This document shows, piece after piece, positions 55,129 through 63,094 of a stretch of DNA of 64,000 bases. The stretch spans positions 124,001 through 188,000 of the forward strand of contig NZ_JAFEUP010000003.1 in NCBI RefSeq assembly GCF_016901015.1, written 5' to 3'. The stretch is from Zestomonas insulae. Its GTDB lineage: Bacteria; Pseudomonadota; Gammaproteobacteria; Pseudomonadales; Pseudomonadaceae. The stretch's first letter is position 1. Each line of letters begins with the position of its first letter. The notes beneath the pieces are model-generated. The model saw only the letters and a list, made by a program, of their open reading frames with translations, had not been told where the DNA came from and ran no database searches. The position numbers were made by a program, and so were the translations under genes.

Positions 55129-56052
55129 ATGTCGATGGCCGATCGTGATGGCGTGATCTGGTATGACGGCGAACTGGTGCAGTGGCGCGATGCGACCACC
55201 CACGTGCTGACCCATACCCTGCACTACGGCATGGGCGTGTTCGAAGGCGTGCGCGCCTACAACACCCCGCAAGGCACGGCGATCTTCCGCCTGCAGGCGC
55301 ACACCGACCGGCTGTTCGATTCGGCGCACATCATGAACATGAAGATTCCGTTCACCAAGGACGAGGTCAACGAAGCGTGCCGCGCCGCGGTGCGCGAGAA
55401 CAACCTGCAGAGCGCTTACCTGCGCCCGATGGCCTTCTACGGTTCGGAAGGCATGGGCCTGCGCGCCAGCGGCCTGCAAGTGCACCTGATCGTCGCCGCC
55501 TGGGACTGGGGCGCGTACATGGGCGAGGAAGCGTTGCAGCAGGGCATCAAGGTGCGCACCAGCTCCTTCACCCGCCACCACGTGAACATCTCGATGACCC
55601 GCGCCAAGTCCAACGGCGCCTACATCAACTCGATGCTAGCTCTGCAGGAAGCCATCTCCGGCGGCGCCGACGAAGCGATGATGCTCGACCCGGAAGGCTA
55701 CGTGGCCGAAGGCTCCGGCGAGAACATCTTCATCATCAAGGACGGCGTGATCTACACCCCGGAAGTCACCGCCTGCCTCAACGGCATCACCCGCAACACC
55801 GTGCTGCGCCTGGCCGAAGAACACGGCATCAAGCTGGTCGAGAAGCGCATCACCCGTGACGAGGTGTACATCGCCGACGAAGCGTTCTTCACCGGCACCG
55901 CCGCCGAAGTCACGCCGATCCGCGAAGTCGACGGCCGCGCCATCGGCATCGGTCGCCGCGGGCCGATCACCGAGAAGCTGCAGAAGGCCTACTTCGACCT
56001 GGTCACCGGGCAGACTGGTGCTCATGCCGAATGGCGTACGCTGGTCAAGTGA
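55129..56052 (+). CDS. ilvE: Branched-chain amino-acid aminotransferase
   Basis: This PLP enzyme performs the last step of leucine, isoleucine and valine synthesis using glutamate as donor. It has 307 residues (the same as P. aeruginosa). The PLP lysine is Lys160 in TRAKSNGAYINS. Family motifs are HYGMGVFEGVRAY, EGSGENIFI and EEHGIKLVEKRITRDEVYIADEAFFTGTAAEV. GAGGAG nine bases before the ATG supports the start. The LPS core operon follows 136 bp later and may be partly read from here. Confidence 0.97.
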   Translation: MSMADRDGVIWYDGELVQWRDATTHVLTHTLHYGMGVFEGVRAYNTPQGTAIFRLQAHTDRLFDSAHIMNMKIPFTKDEVNEACRAAVRENNLQSAYLRPMAFYGSEGMGLRASGLQVHLIVAAWDWGAYMGEEALQQGIKVRTSSFTRHHVNISMTRAKSNGAYINSMLALQEAISGGADEAMMLDPEGYVAEGSGENIFIIKDGVIYTPEVTACLNGITRNTVLRLAEEHGIKLVEKRITRDEVYIADEAFFTGTAAEVTPIREVDGRAIGIGRRGPITEKLQKAYFDLVTGQTGAHAEWRTLVK

Positions 56053-56150
56053 GGCGCGCCCGCGGCGGTTGAAATGCCGCCAGGGGGCCTCCATTTATTG
56101 GGGGCAAGCGTCCGGGATCGGACAGGCTGAACTGAACGAGGCAGTGACTG

Positions 56151-56168
56151 GGGAGGCGTAAGCCTCCC
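56151..56168 (+). terminator. Hairpin between ilvE and waaF
   Basis: GGGAGGC (56151-56157), loop GTAA, GCCTCCC (56162-56168): a perfect stem 20 bp before the waaF start. Weak T content follows; a terminator or an attenuator-like element. Confidence 0.4.
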
Positions 56169-56188
56169 TGATCATTTCCGGAGCTGTG

Positions 56189-57223
56189 ATGAGAATACTG
56201 ATCGTTGGGCCGAGCTGGGTAGGCGACATGGTGATGGCGCAGACCCTGTTCCATTGCCTGAAACAACGTCATCCCGACTGCGTGATCGATGTGCTGGCGC
56301 CCGAGTGGAGCCGGCCGATCCTCGAGCGCATGCCCGAAGTGCGCGCCGCGCTGAGCTTTCCGCTCGGTCACGGGGTGCTGGACATCGCCGCGCGGCGCAA
56401 GATCGGTCAAGGCCTCAAGGGCCAGTACGACCAGGCGATCCTGCTGCCCAATTCGCTGAAGTCGGCGCTGGTGCCGTTCTTCGCCGGCATTCCGCAGCGC
56501 ACCGGCTGGAAGGGCGAGATGCGCTACGGCCTGCTCAACGACATCCGCGTGCTCGACAAGCAGCGCTACCCGCTGATGATCGAGCGCTTCATGGCGCTGG
56601 CCTACCCGAAGGGTGCCGAGCTGCCCACGCCGTACCCGCGGCCGAGCCTGCAGATCGACCCGCAGAGCCGCGACGCGGCGCTCGCCAAGTTCGCCCTCGG
56701 CCTCGACCGCCCGGTGCTGGCGCTGTGCCCGGGCGCCGAGTTCGGCGAGGCCAAGCGCTGGCCGGCCGAGTACTACGCCAAGGTCGCCGAGCTGAAGATC
56801 CGCGCCGGCTGGCAGGTGTGGATCTTCGGCTCGAAGAACGACCACCCCGGTGGCGAAGACATCCGCATGCGCCTGATTCCCGGGCTGCGCGAGGAAGTCA
56901 GCAACCTGGCCGGCGGCACCAGCCTGGCCGAAGCGATCGACCTGATGTCCACCGCGCGTGCGGTGGTCAGCAATGACTCCGGACTGATGCACGTGGCCGC
57001 CGCGCTGAACCGCCCGCTGGTGGCGGTGTACGGCTCGACCTCGCCGCAGTTCACTCCGCCGCTGGCCGAGCAGGTGGAGATCGTTCGCCTCGGCCTCGAC
57101 TGCTCGCCGTGCTTCGAGCGCACCTGCCGCTTCGGCCACTACAACTGCCTGCGCGAGCTCAAGCCGCGCCCGGTGATCGAGGCGCTCGACCGCCTGGTCG
57201 CCGACCCGGTTGAGGTTCAATAG
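56189..57223 (+). CDS. waaF: LPS heptosyltransferase II
   Basis: WaaF adds the second L-glycero-D-manno-heptose to the LPS inner core at the inner membrane. It has 344 residues (GT9 family) with the signature MRILIVGPSWVGDMVMAQTL at the N-terminus and the ADP-heptose-binding part CPGAEFGEAKRWP, then VVSNDSGLMHVAAALNRPLVAVYGSTSPQFTPPL. Its stop TAG overlaps the GTG start of waaC by one base (TAGTG). The GTG at 56186 is not preferred over ATG 56189, which has GGAG five bases ahead. Confidence 0.96.
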   Translation: MRILIVGPSWVGDMVMAQTLFHCLKQRHPDCVIDVLAPEWSRPILERMPEVRAALSFPLGHGVLDIAARRKIGQGLKGQYDQAILLPNSLKSALVPFFAGIPQRTGWKGEMRYGLLNDIRVLDKQRYPLMIERFMALAYPKGAELPTPYPRPSLQIDPQSRDAALAKFALGLDRPVLALCPGAEFGEAKRWPAEYYAKVAELKIRAGWQVWIFGSKNDHPGGEDIRMRLIPGLREEVSNLAGGTSLAEAIDLMSTARAVVSNDSGLMHVAAALNRPLVAVYGSTSPQFTPPLAEQVEIVRLGLDCSPCFERTCRFGHYNCLRELKPRPVIEALDRLVADPVEVQ

Positions 57224-58224
57224 TGCGCGTTCTGCTGATCAAGACCTCGTCGCTCGGCGACGTCATCCACAGCCTGCCGGCGCTCACCGACGCGGCGCGG
57301 GCGATCCCCGGCATCCAGTTCGACTGGGTGGTGGAGGAGGGCTTCGCCGAGATTCCCGCCTGGCACCCGGCGGTCGCCGAAGTGATTCCGGTGGCGATTC
57401 GCCGCTGGCGCAAGAGCCTCTGGCAGACCCTGAAGAGCGGCGAGTGGGCGCGCTTCAAGCAGCGCCTGCGCGCCAATCGCTACGACTTGGTGATCGATGC
57501 GCAGTGCCTGCTGAAAAGCGCCTGGCTGACCCGCTATGCCGAGGCGCCGGTGGCCGGGCTGGACGCCAACTCGGCGCGCGAGCCGCTGGCCAGCCGCTTC
57601 TACGACCGGCGCTACGCCGTCGCCAAGGGCCAGCACGCGCTGGAGCGGGTGCGCCAGTTGTTCGCCCAGGCGCTCGAGTACCCGTTGCCACAGGGCATCG
57701 CCGACTACGGCCTGGATCGCCACCGCCTGGCCGACCCGAGCGGCGCACCGTACCTGCTGTTCCTGCACGGCACCACCTGGCCGAGCAAGCACTGGCCGGA
57801 GCTGTACTGGCGCAGCCTGCTGCAGCGCATGAACGAGCTGGGCTGGGCGGTGCGTCTGCCGTGGGGCAACGCCATCGAGCACGCGCGCGCCGAGCGCCTG
57901 GCCGCCGGTCTCGAACACGTCAGCGTGCTGCCGCGCCTGAACCTCGCCGGGATCGCCAAGGTGATCGCCGGCGCGCGCGCTTGCGTGGCGGTGGACACCG
58001 GCCTCGGCCACCTCGCCGCGGCGCTGGATGTGCCGACCATCTCGCTGTACGGACCGACCCGCCCGGACCTGGTCGGCGCCTTCGGCCGCTCGCAGGTGCA
58101 CCTGTGCGCCGAGGGCCCGGACGCCGGGCTCGGCGACCGCGACAAGCCGTGCTTCGACAGCCTGCGCCCGGAGCGCGTGGCGCTGGAACTGGAAGCCCTG
58201 CTGCTCAGCGAGGAACTGGCATGA
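57223..58224 (+). CDS. waaC: LPS heptosyltransferase I
   Basis: WaaC adds the first heptose to Kdo of the inner core. It has 333 residues (GT9 family). It starts MRVLLIKTSSLGDVIHSLPALTDA and carries LLFLHGTTWPSKHWPE and VAVDTGLGHLAAALDVPTISLYGPT, which mark the nucleotide-sugar site. The start is GTG overlapping the waaF stop. The end overlaps waaG by ATGA. Tight coupling of waaF-C-G-P is typical of Pseudomonas. Confidence 0.96.
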   Translation: MRVLLIKTSSLGDVIHSLPALTDAARAIPGIQFDWVVEEGFAEIPAWHPAVAEVIPVAIRRWRKSLWQTLKSGEWARFKQRLRANRYDLVIDAQCLLKSAWLTRYAEAPVAGLDANSAREPLASRFYDRRYAVAKGQHALERVRQLFAQALEYPLPQGIADYGLDRHRLADPSGAPYLLFLHGTTWPSKHWPELYWRSLLQRMNELGWAVRLPWGNAIEHARAERLAAGLEHVSVLPRLNLAGIAKVIAGARACVAVDTGLGHLAAALDVPTISLYGPTRPDLVGAFGRSQVHLCAEGPDAGLGDRDKPCFDSLRPERVALELEALLLSEELA

Positions 58225-59342
58225 CCCTGGCGTTCGTGCTCTACAAGTACTTCCCGTTCGGCGGCCTGCAGCGCGACTTTCTGCGCATCGCCCTGGAGTG
58301 CCAGCGCCGCGGTCACGCGATCCGCGTCTACACGCCGATCTGGGAAGGCGAGGTGCCGACCGGTTTCGACGTGCGCGTGGCGCCGGTGCGCGCCTGGTTC
58401 AACCACCACCGCAACGAGAAATTCAGCGCCTGGCTGGCCGCCGACCTGGCACGCCAGCCGGTCGACCGGGTGATCGGCTTCAACAAGATGCCCGGCCTGG
58501 ATGTCTACTACGCCGCCGACGGCTGCTACGAGGACAAGGCGCAGACCCTGCGCGCGCCGATCTACAAGCGCTGGGGTCGCTACAAGCACTTCGCCGACTA
58601 CGAGCGCGCGGTGTTCGGGCGCGACGCCAAGACCGAGATCCTGATGATTTCCTCGGTGCAGCAGCCGCTGTTCGTCAAGCACTACGGCACCCCGGCCGAG
58701 CGCTTCCACCTGCTGCCGCCGGGCATTGCCGCCGACCGCCGCGCGCCGGCCAACGCCGCGGCGATTCGCGCCGAATTCCGCCGTGAATTCCAGCTGGCCG
58801 ATGATGAGCTGCTGCTGGTGCAGATCGGCTCGGGGTTCAAGACCAAGGGCCTGGATCGCAGCCTCAAGGCGCTCGCCGCGCTGCCGCGCGCGCTGCGCAA
58901 GCGCACCCGGCTGATCGCCATCGGCCAGGACGATCCCAAGCCGTTCCTGCTGCAGATCAAGGCGCTCGGCCTGTCGGACAACGTGCAGATCCTCAAGGGG
59001 CGCAGCGACATTCCGCGCTTCCTGCTCGGCGCCGACCTGCTGATCCACCCGGCCTACAACGAGAACACCGGCACCGTGCTGCTCGAGGCGCTGGTCGCCG
59101 GCCTGCCGGTGCTGGTCACCGAAGTCTGCGGCTACGCCCACTACATCAGCGACGCCGATTGCGGGCGGGTGCTGGCCAGTCCGTTCGAGCAGGAGCAGCT
59201 GAATCGCACGCTGGCCGAGATGCTCGCCGACGACGCGGCGCGCGCCGCCTGGGCGCGCAACGGCCTGGCCTTCGCCGACACTGCCGACCTGTATTCCATG
59301 CCGCAGCACGCGGCCGATGTGATCCTGGCGGAGCGGGCATGA
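58221..59342 (+). CDS. waaG: LPS core glycosyltransferase WaaG
   Basis: WaaG is a GT4-family glycosyltransferase that adds the first sugar of the outer core onto heptose II. Its 373 residues are the same as P. aeruginosa. It begins MTLAFVLYKYFPFGGLQRDFLRIA; the conserved site is HPAYNENTGTVLLEALVAGLPVLVTEVCG, with the EX7E-like pair (Glu in NENTGTVLLE). It overlaps waaC by ATGA and waaP by GCATGA. Confidence 0.95.
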   Translation: MTLAFVLYKYFPFGGLQRDFLRIALECQRRGHAIRVYTPIWEGEVPTGFDVRVAPVRAWFNHHRNEKFSAWLAADLARQPVDRVIGFNKMPGLDVYYAADGCYEDKAQTLRAPIYKRWGRYKHFADYERAVFGRDAKTEILMISSVQQPLFVKHYGTPAERFHLLPPGIAADRRAPANAAAIRAEFRREFQLADDELLLVQIGSGFKTKGLDRSLKALAALPRALRKRTRLIAIGQDDPKPFLLQIKALGLSDNVQILKGRSDIPRFLLGADLLIHPAYNENTGTVLLEALVAGLPVLVTEVCGYAHYISDADCGRVLASPFEQEQLNRTLAEMLADDAARAAWARNGLAFADTADLYSMPQHAADVILAERA

Positions 59343-60154
59343 AACTGATCCTCGACGCGCCGTTCCAGGCGCTGTGGCAGGGCCAGGACCCGTTCGCGGC
59401 GGTCGAACGCCTGGACGGCCAGGTCTACCGCGAGCTGGAAGGGCGCCGCACGCTGCGCACCGAAGTCGCCGGGCGCGGCTACTTCGTGAAGATTCACCGC
59501 GGCATCGGCTGGGGCGAGATCGCCAAGAACCTGCTCAGCGCCAGGGCCCCGGTGCTCGGCGCCGGCCAGGAGTGGCGTGCGCTGCAGCGCCTGCACCAGG
59601 CCGGCGTACCGACCATGACCGCGGTGGCCTACGGCGAGCGCGGTGCCAACCCGGCGAGCCAGCACTCGTTCATCATCACCGAGGAGCTGGCGCCGACCAT
59701 CGACCTCGAGCAGTTCAGTCTCAACTGGCGCGAGCAGCCGCCGGCGCCGCGCCTGAAGCGCGCGCTGATCGCTGAGGTGGCGCAGATGACCGGCCGCATG
59801 CACCGCGCCGGGGTCAATCACCGCGACTGCTACATCTGCCACTTCCTGCTGCACACCGAGCGGCCGGTGACGGCGGACGACCTGCGCCTGTCGCTGATCG
59901 ACCTGCACCGCGCGCAGACCCGCCATGCGGTGCCGCGCCGCTGGCGCGACAAGGACCTCGCCGGGCTGTACTTCTCGGTGTTGAACATCGGCCTGACCCA
60001 GCGCGACCTGCTGCGTTTTCTCAAGATCTATTTCCAGCGCCCGCTGCGCGACATCCTGCGCGACGAGGCAGCGTTGCTGCGCTGGCTGGAGCGCAAGGGC
60101 GCGCGGCTGCTGGCGCGCTATCAGCGCAAATACGCGCCCGGGGCGCAGGCATGA
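59339..60154 (+). CDS. waaP: LPS inner-core heptose kinase WaaP
   Basis: This 271-residue eukaryotic-protein-kinase-like enzyme phosphorylates heptose I, a step essential for outer-membrane stability in P. aeruginosa. Conserved kinase residues are Lys51 (YFVKIHR), HRD at residues 161-163 (NHRDCYICHFLL, catalytic Asp163) and the metal-binding Asp188 (SLIDLHRAQTR). The start overlaps the waaG stop. The four genes 59339-63082 are all kinase-fold proteins. Confidence 0.95.
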   Translation: MKLILDAPFQALWQGQDPFAAVERLDGQVYRELEGRRTLRTEVAGRGYFVKIHRGIGWGEIAKNLLSARAPVLGAGQEWRALQRLHQAGVPTMTAVAYGERGANPASQHSFIITEELAPTIDLEQFSLNWREQPPAPRLKRALIAEVAQMTGRMHRAGVNHRDCYICHFLLHTERPVTADDLRLSLIDLHRAQTRHAVPRRWRDKDLAGLYFSVLNIGLTQRDLLRFLKIYFQRPLRDILRDEAALLRWLERKGARLLARYQRKYAPGAQA

Positions 60155-60888
60155 GCGGCTGGAAGACCAGCGCCGAGCTGGCACCCGCGGTGACCGCGCT
60201 GTTCGCCGACCTCGACGCGGTGTTTGCCCTGCAGGGCGAGAAGATCACCCGCGACCCGCTGTCCGAAGTGCTGCGCGTCGAGCACGCCGGCACGCGCTAC
60301 TACGTCAAACGCTACTGGGGCGCCGGCAAGGGCCTGCGGCGCTTCCTTGGCCGGCCGCGGGTCAAGGCCGAATGGCAGAACCTCAAGCACTTCGCCAGCT
60401 GGGGCATTCCCACCGCGCCGGTGGTCGCCTACGGTCTGGAGCGCAAGGCCGGGGCCTTCGCGCGCGGCGCGCTGATCACCCAGGAGCTGGTCGGCACCGA
60501 GGACCTCGCCGTGCTGGCCAAGCGCGACGACGCGCGGCTGCGCGACCGCCACTGGGTGGACGCGGTCAGCCGCCAGCTGGCGCGCGCCACGCGCGCCCTG
60601 CACGACCACCACTTCGCCCACAATGATCTGAAGTGGCGCAACCTGCTGGTCAACCCGCAGGGCGAACTGTTCTTCATCGACTGCCCGACCGGTGCGTTCT
60701 GGTGGGGACCGTTCCTGCGCCGGCGCATCGTCAAGGACCTGGCCTGCCTGGACAAGGTCGCCAAGCAGCAGCTGTCGCGCAGCCAGCGCCTGCGCTTCTA
60801 CCTGCAGTACCGCGGCCGCGCGCGCCTGAATGCCAGCGACAAGCGGCGCGTGCGGCAGATCGTCGACTTCTTCGAGGGGCGTGAATGA
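60151..60888 (+). CDS. wapP: LPS kinase-family protein (WapP-like)
   Basis: This 245-residue kinase-fold protein overlaps waaP by ATGA. Catalytic positions look intact: Lys53 (YYVKRYWG), Asp159 in HNDLKWRNLL (157-166) and Asp177 in FFIDCPTG. By position after waaP it corresponds to the P. aeruginosa gene called wapP, needed for inner-core phosphates. I infer the symbol from synteny and fold; the acceptor hydroxyl is not predictable. Confidence 0.8.
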   Translation: MSGWKTSAELAPAVTALFADLDAVFALQGEKITRDPLSEVLRVEHAGTRYYVKRYWGAGKGLRRFLGRPRVKAEWQNLKHFASWGIPTAPVVAYGLERKAGAFARGALITQELVGTEDLAVLAKRDDARLRDRHWVDAVSRQLARATRALHDHHFAHNDLKWRNLLVNPQGELFFIDCPTGAFWWGPFLRRRIVKDLACLDKVAKQQLSRSQRLRFYLQYRGRARLNASDKRRVRQIVDFFEGRE

Positions 60889-61631
60889 GCGATTTCATCG
60901 CCGAGCAGGACCGAGCGCTGCTCGAGCGCCACGGCCTGGCCAGTTTCGAGGCGCTGTGGGCGCTCAAGCTGGAGGCCGTGGACGAACCGAACACCGAGCG
61001 CGGCGGCTGGAGCAGCGTGTATCGCCTGGATCTCGGCGAGACTGCCTACTACCTCAAGCGGCAGAGCAATCACCTGACCCGCAGCCTGAGCCATCCGCTC
61101 GGCGAGCCGACCTTCGCCCGCGAGTTTCGCAATATCCGCCGCTACCGCGCGCTCGGCATCCCGGCGCTGGCCGCGGCGTTCTTCGGCAGCCGGGTGGTCG
61201 CCGGCGAGCGCCGCGCGGTGCTGCTCACCCGCGCGCTGGACGGCTGGCAGGAACTGGAACACTACCTGGTCGACTGGACGCAGCGCCCGGCCAGCCAGCG
61301 CGAGGCGATCTTGCAGGCCTGCGGCGAGCTGGCCCGGCGTCTGCACGAGGCCGGCCAGGTGCACGGCTGCTTCTACCCCAAGCACATCTTCCTGCGCGCC
61401 AGTGCCACCGGTTTCGAGGCACAGCTGATCGACCTGGAGAAGACCCGCCCGCTGTGGCTGGGGCGGCGCGACCGGATCAAGGACCTTGAGCCGTTGCTGC
61501 GCCGCGCCTCGGTGTGGAGTGATGCCGAGATCGGCCAGTTGCTGGCCGCCTACCTCGGTGGCGCGACGGAGGTGCACGGCTGGCTGCAGCGCCTGACCGC
61601 GCGGCGCCGCCTGAAAGAGGCACGTGGATGA
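60885..61631 (+). CDS. wapQ: InaA-type LPS kinase-family protein (WapQ-like)
   Basis: The 248-residue protein overlaps wapP by ATGA. It has the fold of the InaA family: Lys58 (YYLKRQSN), the loop VHGCFYPKHIFLR at 159-171 and IDLEKTRP (182-189). The usual catalytic Asp of HxD is Cys162, so either this family uses another residue or the protein is inactive. By position it corresponds to wapQ of P. aeruginosa, from memory. I assign the symbol with reserve. Confidence 0.7.
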   Translation: MSDFIAEQDRALLERHGLASFEALWALKLEAVDEPNTERGGWSSVYRLDLGETAYYLKRQSNHLTRSLSHPLGEPTFAREFRNIRRYRALGIPALAAAFFGSRVVAGERRAVLLTRALDGWQELEHYLVDWTQRPASQREAILQACGELARRLHEAGQVHGCFYPKHIFLRASATGFEAQLIDLEKTRPLWLGRRDRIKDLEPLLRRASVWSDAEIGQLLAAYLGGATEVHGWLQRLTARRRLKEARG

Positions 61632-63082
61632 AACTGGCTGAATTGAGTCACGCCGGCCGCCAGCCGCCGCTGCCGCTGCACATCGAGCTGGCCGATGCGG
61701 CCGGCCCCGCCGAGCTGCGTCTCGAGCGCCTGCTGCGCGTACTGCCCGGCAAGCGCTACGTCGGCGTCGGCGAGTGGCGCGGGCGTAAGGTGCTGGCCAA
61801 GCTGCTGGTCGGGCGCCGCGCGGCACGGCATTTCCTGCGCGAGCTGAGCGGCGCACGCCTGCTCGCCGACCAGCACCTGACCACCCCCCTGCTGCTGGTC
61901 GACGGACTCAGCGAGGAGCAGGGCGGCTGGCTGCTGTTCGACTACCTCGACGGTGCGCAGAGCCTCGAGCAGGCCTGGCAGGCGGTGGCCGACCAGCCGC
62001 TGCTCTCCGAGGCGCAGCAGCAGGTGTTCGGCGAGGCGCTCGCGGCGATCGCCGGGCTGCACGCCAAGGGCTTGTGGCAGGCCGATCTGCATCTCGACAA
62101 CCTACTGCGCCATGCCGGTCAGCTGTACTTGATCGACGGCGGCGGCGTGCAGGCGGAAACCCCGGGCCAGCCGCTGTCACGCACCCAGGTGCTGGAAAAC
62201 CTCGGGGTGTTCTTCGCCCAGTTGCCGGCGGCCCTCGAGCCGTACATCGAAGAGCTGCTGGTGCACTACCTGCTGGTCAACGGCGAACATGCCTTGCCGC
62301 TCGAGGCGCTACTCAAGGAAGTCGCCAAGGTCCGCCACTGGCGCCTGCACGACTACCTGCGCAAGGTCGGTCGCGACTGCAGCCTGTTCAGCGTACGCCG
62401 CGGTGCCTTCGGCCTGCGCGCAGTGCGCCGCGAGCTGGCCGGCGAGCTGCAACCGCTGCTCGACGCGCCGGACCGCTGGCTCGAGCAGGGCCAGGCGCTG
62501 AAGACCGGTGGTTCGGCCACCGTGGCGCGTGTCGCAGTCAACGACCGCCCGCTGGTGGTCAAGCGCTATAACATCAAGGGCTTCGCCCACTGGCTGAAGC
62601 GCTTCTGGCGGCCCAGCCGGGCCTGGCACAGCTGGCGCGAAGGGCATCGCCTGGAGCGCCTGGGCATCGCTACGCCCCGCCCGCTGGCGCTGCTGGAGCG
62701 GCGCTACTGCTGGCTGCGCGGACGCGCCTACCTGATTACCGATTGTCTGGTCGGGCAGGATATACTCGCGCGCTTCCAGCCGTACCTCGCGAGTTCGCCG
62801 CCTGAGGCCGAGTTGCTGGCCCTCGACCACCTGTTCGCCGCGCTGCTGCGCGAGCGCATCAGCCATGGCGATCTGAAGGGCAGCAACCTGTTCTGGCAGG
62901 ACGGCTGCTGGGCATTGATCGATCTCGATGCCATGTGCCAGCACCGCAGCGCGCGTCGCTTCGCCGCGGCCTATGCTCGGGATCGGGCGCGCTTTCTGCG
63001 CAACTGGCCGGCCGATTCGGCGTTGTACCGCTTGCTTGACCAACGTTTACCGCTGGCGCCCGACGCCGGCCCCGAAGATTAA
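61628..63082 (+). CDS. Double kinase-fold protein of the LPS operon
   Basis: The product has 484 residues with two kinase-like halves. The first (about 1-235) has QADLHLDNLL with Asp153 and LYLIDGGG (Asp170), but its glycine-loop lysine is in VLAKLLV. The second (about 285-480) has Lys312 (LVVKRYNIKG), HGDLKGSNLFW (413-423) with Asp415, and ALIDLDAM (Asp432). Both halves therefore keep the catalytic and metal Asp. It overlaps the preceding gene by ATGA. A protein of this sort follows wapQ in P. aeruginosa, as I recall. The acceptor is unknown; phosphorylation of another core hydroxyl is the natural guess. Confidence 0.75.
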   Translation: MKLAELSHAGRQPPLPLHIELADAAGPAELRLERLLRVLPGKRYVGVGEWRGRKVLAKLLVGRRAARHFLRELSGARLLADQHLTTPLLLVDGLSEEQGGWLLFDYLDGAQSLEQAWQAVADQPLLSEAQQQVFGEALAAIAGLHAKGLWQADLHLDNLLRHAGQLYLIDGGGVQAETPGQPLSRTQVLENLGVFFAQLPAALEPYIEELLVHYLLVNGEHALPLEALLKEVAKVRHWRLHDYLRKVGRDCSLFSVRRGAFGLRAVRRELAGELQPLLDAPDRWLEQGQALKTGGSATVARVAVNDRPLVVKRYNIKGFAHWLKRFWRPSRAWHSWREGHRLERLGIATPRPLALLERRYCWLRGRAYLITDCLVGQDILARFQPYLASSPPEAELLALDHLFAALLRERISHGDLKGSNLFWQDGCWALIDLDAMCQHRSARRFAAAYARDRARFLRNWPADSALYRLLDQRLPLAPDAGPED

Positions 63083-63094
63083 GAGGCTAGACCT

